Below are positions 40,401 through 52,400 of a stretch of 64,000 nt of DNA, piece after piece. The DNA comes from Aricia agestis. Lineage: Eukaryota > Arthropoda > Insecta > Lepidoptera > Lycaenidae. Every line of letters starts with the position of its first letter. Within the stretch, counting starts at the first letter, position 1. Where the stretch lies: assembly GCF_905147365.1 (NCBI RefSeq), contig NC_056418.1:836001-900000 (forward strand), written 5' to 3'. The notes below the pieces were generated by a model. The model was not told where the DNA came from and did no database searches. It worked only from the letters and a program-made list of their open reading frames with translations. Position numbers and translations under genes: made by a program.

Positions 40401-43400
40401 GCTTTACATTCACTCGAAAACCACCTCTATTATGTATAATGTAGTGGTAGATATCGCGTGCGCAGTTTTCGACGTGGCATTTGAGTGGTGCACCGTAAAT
40501 TTTCTTGTACAGCCTCGGAGTAGATTGTTTACGTTCACACTATAGTCACCTCTATGTATAGCACACTGAGGTGATTTTAGTGTGCGTGAATTTAAGTGGC
40601 GACATTTGCGTGGTGCGCCGTATATTTTCTTGTTGGAATCGAGGTCTCTCTACATTATACATTTACACAACTATCAGCTCTATTTCTATAGTAAAAAGTG
40701 ATCTAATCGCATGCACAGATTTTCTGTAGGACTAACGTGTGGCGTACTGTAATTTCTTGTTTACAGTGCCGGTGGGATTTCCATTTTTCTCGTAGTCTAT
40801 GATTTGATATTTCGCAGTTTCTACGCCCAAGCAATTTCAAAGCGATCATTGTCGATAATGGCTCATAAAGTATTTCAGTGATCGAAATGATATTTTAAGT
40901 ATCTGAATTCTGAACTATTTCTATAGCTAATGATTTCTTAGGTTTAAGCGAGTATCACTAATTATATTACAAGGTTCAAACACTTACGGATTTTGTCGCG
41001 GAGCACTTTTATTAATCCCGTCGTTTCCGCTGTAAAGTAGCCGAAACGTCGGAATTCATAAAAATGCTCCGCGACAAAATCCGTTAGTGTTTGAACCTTG
41101 TAATATTTCTATAGCTTCTAATAACATTTACAAATGTCATAATTTAACGAATGAATCCTGTATATTATTAAGAAAAGAAGACTTCTTCGTCGTTCGTCTT
41201 AACAACGACTGTAATTATATGATACTCAGTATATTATTGAATACTCATTATATTATTGATACTCGGTATATTATTGAAAGTTTGAGAGAAGAAAGAATTA
41301 TTTCTTTTTTATCATAATAAAAAAATAATAAGCATAAAGCAAATATTTCCATTACTTATCACAATTTTACTCTGTTTTACACATTTCTTTAATCTCTTGT
41401 ATACGTCCAAAGGTTATCCAATACAATCGAGATATATTTAATTTTGCATTTTGCATATTAATTAATTGACTTGCTTTAATTAAAAAATATAACATATTAT
41501 GTTAATTACAAATGTATGTTTATAATATTTATTTTATTATGTGGATAAAAATATCATCTTAAAATTTTAACATACATTTTCGATATTGAGATACAGTTAT
41601 ATTAGACGAAAGCAATGTTTTTTCCTAGGAATGTGATAATTGATTTAAAAATTGAAGACATGAGTGAATGTAATGGGTAACTAACATTTTGTAACTTAAG
41701 GGCAATTCTCGTTTTTCCCTTAAAATTTAAACAAACCTAGTAACTTGTCTGCTTCGTAACCTAGCTAATATATCTAGCTATACATAGAATCTACAGTTTT
41801 AAATTTCAAATAATTTTCCCTGTCATAAAGCCTCCACTTATGCAAAAAATAACATTTTCAAATTGTTAGATAACGAACTTAATCCACTCATGTCTTCAAT
41901 TATAATGTTCAAATTGACTACAATATTCTCATATTTAAGTTTATTGTACTACAATGCGGATAACATGGAACAAGTTACATATAAATTTTGACATTCAATA
42001 TGAAATTTCGTGCCTTCCTCGTGGCTTTGACCGTGATGGAAACAATTCTCATGTACTCGAATATTTCATACGGGACAACAAAAGCAAACATTAGCGACAT
42101 TGAGGTATTGCAAAAGTGACCTTATTACGACGTGTGACGGTTACAAATCGCGTACACTCGACGAAGGTGAGCGACGTCTTACGGAACTCAAAACAAAAGT
42201 GACATTTCATGGAGTGCCGCGGGCGCAGGAAGAACATAGTTCAGATTATAAGTCAATTTTGATAAGGAATAACAATAATCATATAATTAAGCATATAGTT
42301 TAATCGCCGGCTTTAAGCGTGGTGACCGAATCAAGAAAATCCGTAACGAAAAAAACCTAACACACCTCACTCCGACCGTGTGTGCGTGCGACTAGAGTCT
42401 AGACGTATGAGAATTATAATTGCATAAGTATTTTTATTTATTTATATTATAATAATAATATAATAATATCTATGGACGCTTCACACCACGTCAGTCTGGC
42501 CCCGTGCTAAGTACCTAAAGGACTTGTGTTACAGGTACCAGACAACGGAAATATATTTAATACTTTTATACTATACATATATTTAAGATTTTTATTATAT
42601 CATACACATATTTAATACACATCCAGACCCGGGAACATTGAAAACTTTTTGTTCCGTCGGCGGGATTCAAACCCGCGACCCCCGGTCACACTACCTCAGT
42701 GCCACAGACTAAAATTATAACAGTGAAGATGATAAAAGTAGCCTGCTTTAGACGCTCACCTAGCTAGCTAGCTCACCTGAACTTTGAATTTGAATACTCT
42801 TCTTTCTAGAGAAACGAGACACTTAAGGGGGTTCCATACAAAAGACATCAACGCGCACGCACAACTATTCCAATCGAAATATTTCGTAACTTATTTAAAA
42901 AACTAGATTGTTTGGAAATATTGAATGTGTGATATATAGAAATATTAATTAATAGACATTGCGATAGTAATCGGCTCGCGTGTGTCGACACCCGGCGAAA
43001 TAGGCCGCAGTAATTCTTTCATACTCGTAGCTGCGGTAAACATATTGCATTGTGTTTACTAATATACTTTACTATATTTGGATCGAGTTATGTATTTTTT
43101 CTATTAAATGGACAAAAAATCGAGTAGACGGGTCATTCATCTTTTTGAAATACCTTATACCTAATATTATTATAACTTGTAGATACTGGGACATTCGTTC
43201 CGATGGCTTTACTTTTCGTTTTATGATAACCCGTGTTAACAAAATATTATATGAAAAACATTTTATTCTGATAGAACTACTTGCTTTATTCAATTTATAA
43301 ATATTATAGAAACTGCCGTACTCAGAGACGAATAATATAATTACTTAACTGTAACTAAATTAAATTTCCCAACAAAAGCTTTACTTTATGCGTCCAACTC

Positions 43401-46400
43401 TTTATTAAAGTTAATTAATGTCAAGTATTCATGTTTTTATAAATATACTTAGTTAAATCATCATAAATGTCTCTGAGTGTAGCCGTAACAATTTATAACC
43501 AAAATAAGTGATAATACTTTAAGGTGTGTACGTGTTCCTTGTAGAGAGTTCACTGTGAAAGTAGCAGCTCTGAAAGACGAAATTTTTTGTCACTTTTGTA
43601 TGGGCAAGGGCCCGAGCGTCACGAGTTTCCCCATACAAAAGTGAAAAAAAATGTTGGTCTTCCAGCGCTGCTATTTCACGGTGAACTCTATACAAGGAAT
43701 ACGTACACACCCTAAAGTATTATCACTTATTTTAGTTACACCCTGTATGTCACGTATTCATGTGTTTAAATGTTAAGTAGTTATGAATGTGAAATATTTG
43801 TAACATCCGGCGGACGATGTAATTAACGCATTTTCTCCGACACGACCACTGACGACTGGCGGCTGGCGACTGGCGACTGACGACTGGCGAGTGGCGACTC
43901 AGTTAATTACACGAGATGTTTTAACGCCATTAGATGTGTGTGGCGTTGAGATGAGAGATTAAGGCCCAATTATACCAACGACTGTTAAAGTTAATGCTGG
44001 AATTAACATCACGTTATCTCTTTCGTTTTTCATATGAATGAAACAGAAGCCATGCATATTTAACAAGCTGTTAACACTTACAGACGTCGGTGAAATTGGG
44101 CCTCACTCGAGTAATCATAATTTAATTTACAATTAGTAGATTTTCGAGATAGAGCCTATTATACTCACTCAAGTAATCATAATTTAATAAATATGGAAAT
44201 ATTGTACACGTTTTCAGTTACTTTGTTGCGTTGACATTCGTTTAAACTTTAAACGAATCGAGTACAATTTCCATGCTTTAAACTTTAAAGCATGGAAATT
44301 GTACTATCTGAGAAGTGGATTCCTAGGCAGATGGAGGACCTAAGTAATTTGGTCGCGTTATGTTTTTTTTTTTAAATGAAATAAGCGGGCAAACGAGCAA
44401 ACGGGTCATCTGATGGAAAGCAACTTCCGTCGCCCATGGACACTCGCAGCATCAGAAGAGCTGCAAGTGCGTTGCCGGCCTTTTAAGAGGGAATAGGGTA
44501 ATAGAGGAGGGTAGGGAAGGGAAGGGAATAGTTGAGGGTAGGGAAGGGTATAGGGTAGGGGTTAGGGGATTGGGCCTCCGGTAAACTCACTCACTCGGCG
44601 AAACACAGCGCAAGCGCTGTTTCACGCCGGTTTTCTGTGAGAACGTGGTATTTATCCGGTCGAGCCGGCCCATTCGTGCCGAAGCATGGCTCTCCCACGT
44701 ATATTATGTCAAACCCATCAGACCGCATCACAGCTAACATTGAATTGACGTAGGCCGACCACATGACGTAGGTCTGTCAACTGCCTAGGGATCAGTTTCC
44801 TCGGTGGTACATTTCTCAGGACAAAAATTATCATCATCATAATTATTGTCTTCCCCTTGGTCACATTCCATACGTCTGGCTTTCATTCTCTTTAGGAATA
44901 TTCTGTTTCTTAATATTATATAATTATGTATAATAGAGGATCTTTTTTCTGTCTTCTAATAATATTAAACAGAATATACATATTATTGTATGCATATATT
45001 ATGGAACTTAAAAAAAACGGTAAGCCTTACGAAAGAAATACAACGTAGATTCATTGATAAAAAAGTTAAATATGCAAAAAGTGTTACGTCGTTAACAAAC
45101 TTGAATTTTTAAATTACAGTTTGTGTCTTAATATATGACATAAACGTATTAAAAACAAATGTAACATGACATAACATGAGCATAAAACAATAAAATTCAA
45201 TAGCGCTCAGAACGCGGAACAAAACTTTTTACCAATTAAAGTAAAATAGTTTAAAACGAGTTACTGTAGGTTTGACACAGTTTTCTGTTATATAATATTA
45301 CGTCAGCATTTTTTCACGAAAGTAAACTTTCTCGGAACGTTTAAACACTAATGGTGAAGAGACACGCTAGATGTAGGTTCGAGCTTAGACCCATAAACGA
45401 TGCTTCCTTTGAACCATGAATTTATTTCATTCCAACATCAGTACAGCTTTGATCAAGCTTTGATCCTTGCAAGTTGTAAAGTAACTCATATCCAGACAAA
45501 CCTAAGTGGTTTGTGGAGAGTAACTATAGAGAATTATGTGTTTTTATGATAATAAAGAAATAAATTTAAAAAAAAACGTCGAAACGTTCAAAAGAGAGAA
45601 TTTCGGTACCGCCAAAAGCAGCCACTTTTTACTCTATATAAAATTTTCATAAACAATATATCATCTTGAATAATAACAAGTTGCAGTAAAAATACCGCAC
45701 GAAATAATTATCTAGTGCGTATATTATCTTATTTTTTTTTTAATTTGGTGTAGGCTTCGGAAATATAATTAAACTAGTTGACGCCCAAAACTACCTTGCG
45801 CCAAAATTCGTATATCGCTCTGGAATGGTACATTTTTTCGGGACAAAAGTACCCGCGACCTAAGGGCCGGGACACAAAAACACGGCACGACGTCGAACGG
45901 CGTCGTACGGCGCCGTGTCGGACGCGCCTCGTAAAAAACCACGGCACGGCGCCGTACGGCGTCGTACGACGTCGTGCCGTAGAAACTCACCTAGAAATTC
46001 AAGACGAGTTTCTATGGCACGACGTCGTACGATGCCGTACGGCGCCGTGCCGTGGTTTTTTCGACGCGCGTCCGACACGGCGCCGAACGACGCCGTACGA
46101 CGTCGTGCCGTGTTTTTGTGTCCCGGCCCTAAAGTATATCCACACCAATTTTCAGCAAAATCGGTTCAGCGGTTTGGGCGTAAAGACCTAACAGACGTAC
46201 AGCCACACTTTCGCACTACTAGGCTAGTGCAGGGTAGAAAGGCCCCTTAACAATCAGGAAACAATACTTTGCAAGAACCACGAACGACGGTAGCGGTGAT
46301 GATGATGATACTTTCTCACCTATGATGTGCGCAGTGCGGGTCCGCGGTTTCTCGTCGTGTGTCGAGTTCCATACTGGTTATACTTTCATTTGTATATTCA

Positions 46401-49400
46401 TTAACGGATGTGATAGCGCGAGTTATCGATTAAATATCACGTAATATGTAACGCTGTAATTATTATAAGCAATTTCAGGAGGAGTGGGCTGTATCGCTTC
46501 ATGTTGATCTAAAAATTGTAACTCGACCAAATTGAAGTGCAATTGTACTTATAGGCTGTGTGGCACGGTCAGAACGTGACATTTTAATTTTAAGCATTAT
46601 AGCAACACACTTTATTTTCATTGGTAAGATTAATGAATTGAAATAGACCGAACTGTAACGCAGATGATAATATCATACCAGCCTGTAACTGTATAACCAT
46701 TCGGAAGACGTCAGCAAGGCCAGCCTCAGCAAGAGCTCTAATTTTTTACCTACTTTAAAAAAGGAGGCAGTTATTCGTATTTTTTTTTGTGAAGCGGTCG
46801 AGGGCTTTTATCAGGCGTTTAGCTAAACGTGGGAATAATTTGTAACACCCGAGCCGTATGCGTGTGTCCCACGCTCTTGATTGTGACAGAGGCTTCATTT
46901 TCGCTCACAAGTCACAATTTTCTATTGAGACACAATCGGGCGCTAAAATGCTGCATATTGATGTTTTTTTTAATCCTTATTTGTTAAAATTTCTTGATGT
47001 TCGCGCAGAATTAGTATATTACGCGGGAACCGTACATAAAACTATTTTTCTTTTCTCTCCGTATAAGTTACCCCATACTATAGTATGAAATGTGTTTCGT
47101 GAAAATTGGTTCACTGGTTTAGGCGTTACTCCACCGAATTCCATCAAATCTTATCAGGAGTTTTAGCTAGAAGAGGTATACAACGGACCTCGTAAATTAT
47201 GAAAATACTAGATGTTATTTGCAACTTTTTTGAATTGCTGACTGAATTGTTATTAAAAAATGCAATTTAAAAATGTATTAATTTCTAAAAAAATATAACA
47301 TTTTTTTTAGAAATTATTTTTTGATATACGCACACCAGAATTCCGCTAGATTTTCATATTTGGGCTAATATTGAATTTAAATTGTAATTTTACACAGAAC
47401 TTGTAAAATGAGTCACAATTTAGAAAATGTCAATGAAACATCCATTAAACGTCTTACAAAATATCCTCTCGTTCATTGCATCTAGCATATATGATATAGA
47501 AATAAATTGAATATTTCTAAATTATCGCTGTGACCTAAGACCTATGAATAGGACATGAGTCTGCACTCTGCAGGTGCCAGTGCTTAAAACCTCATTACAG
47601 AGCCATAATTTTAATATTATGTTTATAGTATGTTAGTATTAATATCTATATATATAAAAATGGATTTTCAATTGTGTTAGTAACGCTAAAACTCGAAAAT
47701 GGCTAAACGGATTGGGCTGATTTTAGTCTTAAAATATTCGTAGAAGTCCAGAGAAGGTTTTAAAGTGACACGAAGTTCACCGGGACAGCTAGTTACATAT
47801 ATATTATAGTAGTTGAAATAATATTATCATTAAAACTGGTACCATACGCAATTTTTTTATTGATTTTAATTATATATTATATAAAGAATCAAGTCAAACT
47901 AATCTACTTAATGTTGTTTTTTGTTTATATTTAATTTCCAAAGAAAAATAGTTGACATATTGTTGCGCAACTTTAAAACGGTGTACGGAGGATAACGGAA
48001 CCTGTAAAAAGTAAACCAGCAACATTTTATGCCCGCCATTGTGAAACGAGTGTGCGCAAGAAATTGGAGCAAGCTAATGTATGAAACGGTTATTTTTTGC
48101 TCGCGATTTCATACACGTATGTCTTTATACAAACTTGGAAAATTGAATTTTCTCTCTCATTTCTGAGTCTCTGAACTCAATTATTCGTTGTGATATATTG
48201 TGGATAGAATGTATCTAATATACTACAAATCCTTTATTAAAATATACTTAATAATTATAATGTAATTGTAAACAGAACATTAAAAATCGGACTAGGTACT
48301 TTGTGTCATTCTATTTATTTGTTTCACGATTTTTACATGACTTTAAATCGGTCTCATTGCATTGTGTTTTATATTTATATATATCAAAATGAATTAAAAA
48401 CCGATGTGTTCTAGTTAGACTAAACGTTATTATGCAATCAATGGGACAATTAGGTACATGGTAGCTGCTCTGACCTTCATTTTCGAATGGAAATATTTAA
48501 CCTCATACCTACTGTAGGACGCAGGCATTAGATAGTAGGTGGTACTGGTGGCTAGGGACATTTTAGCGATGCATTTCAAGCATTGTTTAAGCATGCCAAT
48601 TACAGTATTACACAAAACGATAATATGATAATATGTTAAAGGAATGCTGATCTGTAATTATGGTTGTTTGCAATTCCTTTATTCTGTTGTTAATAGTATA
48701 TTATGTATGTTGTATGTTTGCATAGGTATGTAGGTATGTAGTGAAGTCGCTGATGCAACTATGCATGGGCGTATATAAGGGGTCCTGGGGGTCCGGACCC
48801 CCCTCCCCCCCCATTACTATACACATTACACATGCATTTTGTCGATTGGATAAGTGAGATGCACTTATCCAATCGACAAAATGTATGTACCGCACCGATT
48901 TTAATCGGCGAGGTACATGTATTTTTTTCTATTCACAGTATAACAATAATTATTTTCATACTGTGGAGCGTGTCCGTAGGCAGAGTAGGTACCGTGATGC
49001 GTTCGTAGTTCGCCGCAGGGGCGCGGGGAAATGAGCACAGTGGTGAGTGTTCCCGCCGCTGCGCCGCGCCGCCGAAGATCAAAAGAAAAAATAAGAAAAT
49101 ACTTTTGATTTCCCAAACACGTTACCTATTTGCTGCTACGGAACCCTTCATAGGCGAGTCCAACCCGCACTTGGCCGCTTTTTACGTTAGGGAGGCCCTT
49201 ATCAAAGCTATATATACGCCCGTGCAACTATGAGACTATTTAATAGGATGGACACTATCTACGTTTCGTAATTTATCAAAAGAATTATTAACAAAGTGAA
49301 CCCTACAAAGCTTTCAAAGCTTATTCTAAACTGATTAGGTAAAACTGCCACGCTTAGTACACATACCACTGATATAAATAATTTAGGCACTGCCCCATCA

Positions 49401-52400
49401 TCATTTTAACGCAACACCTCTATAATCTATCTCTATCGATCTAGGTATATAATAAGCGCCTAATAAATTTTTATAGCAACAACCTTTTCAGCCACAACCG
49501 CTGTCAACACCACATCGTCTGCCACCACATCATCTACGTCGGCCTCCCTGACGTCACGTCGTACGCTATTCGTCAACCGCCGTCGCCCTGGTGTCACCAC
49601 ACTATCGCCAACAACTACAGAACCTCTGCCCAATGAGCCGACAGTCAAGACCACCACATTGTCCCCGACCGCCTTCATTGAGAGCGAGGAGGTCTTGCAG
49701 GAGATTGGGGAAATTGGTAAGGATATGGTATCCCATACAGCTTTTTTTTATGTGATAAGGGAGCAAACGAGCAAACGAGTTACCTGATGGAAAGCAACTT
49801 CAGTCGCCCATGGACACTCGCAGCATCAGAAGAGCTACAGGTGCGTTGCTGGCCTTTTAAGAGGGAATAGGGTAATAGGGCAGGGTAGGGATGGGAAGGG
49901 AATAGGGGAGGGTAGGGAAGGGAATATGGTAGCTGTTTGGGCCTCCGGTAAACTCCGGTTTTCTGTGAGAACGTGGTATTTCTCCGGTCGAGCCGGCCCA
50001 TTCGTGCCGAAGCATGGCTCTCCCACGTTTGAACCATATAGCTGATTACAAAGTACTAAGGTTTCATCTTTTCTATAATAGTATAATATTATAATTATAT
50101 TCAATTACGAAAAATGTTGCGGTATACTGTTTGGCGATGCTTGAAGGTACCGACATCAAGGTTAGGTGCCAGTTGGCAGCGGACGACATGAAGCAACCGC
50201 AGACGACGTTTCGTCGCGACACTACTGGTTTCTATGTATTTCTATGAAATACCCTGCGAAGCTAGCCACATGAATCTAGCGACACTATATTCATAGAAAT
50301 GCATAGAAATCAGTAGTGTCGCGACGACACGACGTCTGCTACAACTTCATGCAGCCGGCTTCCAACATGTACCTTTACGATGCACATTTTTATGTCCGAG
50401 TGCTTTACTTCTGTATAAAATTAGTTATGTATAGAAGTTTAATGTAATTTATATTTTAGATTACCTGGAAGACTCTACACAAGTAACTACAGATTTACCG
50501 AGAACAACAGAATATGTCCAGAGACGACGTCCGCTAGTACAGCTGCAGATTAAGACGGAGGACCAGAATCAAGCAGCAACAACTGAGGAAGAAAAGAAGA
50601 GGCAGAGCAAGAAGTATAGTTCCAGCTTTAAGCAGAATGAACTGAACGAGATAATAAGGCAAAGAACTAGCGGAGAAGTTGTAGATATTGTCAAAGAAGG
50701 AAAAACTAACACCGAGAGTAAGTTTCTATTTGAAAATTGTATGTTTACTGTAAAAATAATACAAATAGCTTTTTTCTACTTTATCTACCCATAACAACAT
50801 ATTTTGGGATGGTTTTTTTAAATGTGAGTTTCTTACGCCGGTTCTTCTCGCTTTAGTTCCTGAACCGGTAGTAGGATTCAAATCTATTCAGAAATAAAAC
50901 ATTTTTTTAATTCATTTTATTAATTCTTAAATATTATTATTTTTTTGCAGGTTATACTTCCGAAACAGCTGCAGCAGTAGCACTAGCAGCCCATCAACTT
51001 ATAGCAGCTCCAGTACCTGTGACCATCGACTACGAAGAAGACGCACAAACTACCAACGAACCGTACAAATATACGACCGCCTATACTATAACGCAACAAA
51101 GTGAGGACATGCTTAAGACACCCGCTTATACTACCTCCAAAAAGTATTATGACCCAACCTCTAACACTTACAGCTCTGTAGAAGTAGAAAATTTATCCAC
51201 CAGCACGTATTCTACTGACAATACTAACATAAGATCCAAACAAAGGTATACAACTGTCGGGGGATTTAGTGGTCGTAGTTCTAACTCTCAAGATGTAGTC
51301 GAATTACCGTCGACTGTTCCCACGTATACGACTAATGCTGCTACCAAGGCTTCAAAGAGAGTAACCGGTAGAAGGTATAGGGGAAGAACAACAACCATGA
51401 CTACTGATGCCGATGTAATTTCTACCATACAACCTTCCACGTACGAACCGGTGACTGACAAACGAGGCCAAATCAAGTTTAATGGAGAATATGTAGATAG
51501 TTTCGCTGGTTTTGGTTTTGGTGCAGCAAAGACGACTGACTTTGTTCGCCAGTCGTCTGGCACCCAAAGATACGCCTCAGGAGTAAATAGAGGCAGCGGT
51601 TCTAGATATCGTATCAGTGCTGGAGTACCAGTAACCACAGATTCCACATATGAAGCAAGAACCACTGACATTCGTGGGCCAGAAAAATACAAAAATTTAG
51701 TTCCTACTTTTGAAAGTACTATTGATGTACAATCTAATATAGGTGGCCAGTCTAATTTAGATGTGCAGACAGATGAGCGTGGCTCAGAAAAATATTCGAC
51801 CGGAAAATATCAAGATTCAGTTTCTACCTTTGAAAGTAACGTAGACGTACAATCTAATTTAGGAGTACAGTCAGTGACTGACGAGCGAAGCTCAGGAAGG
51901 TTTTCTACAGGAGTCAACAGATTCCGCATTAGTTCAGAAGCACAAGTGACTCCTACAGATGCTACATATGAAGCAAAAATAACAGATATACGTGGGCCGT
52001 CAAAATACTCTGCCGGGGAACATCAAGGTTCAGTATCTACTCTCGTAACAAATGAATATTCTGTAGATGCACAATCTAATGCTAATGTACAGTATAATTT
52101 AGGTGCACAATCTAATACAGGTGAACGGTATAGCACAAATGCACAGTCTAATGTAAATATAGATCATAATGTAGGTGCACAATCTAATTCAAACAGACAA
52201 CAATCAGTCGCTTCTACCGAGGTTAGGATGACTGATATACGTGGTTCAGAAAAATATACCACTGGAAAATATCAAGGCTCAATATCCACAAATGCAGACA
52301 TACAATCTACAGCAGGTGCACAATCTAACACAGGTGCATGGGTTAACACAGACGCGCAGTCTAATGTGAAAATAGAGTATAATTCAAATGGACAAGTAAA

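Noticed and set aside
45778..46250. Several Arg-rich frames on both strands
   Set aside because: By-products of the palindromic GC-rich MITE; frames end at its borders.
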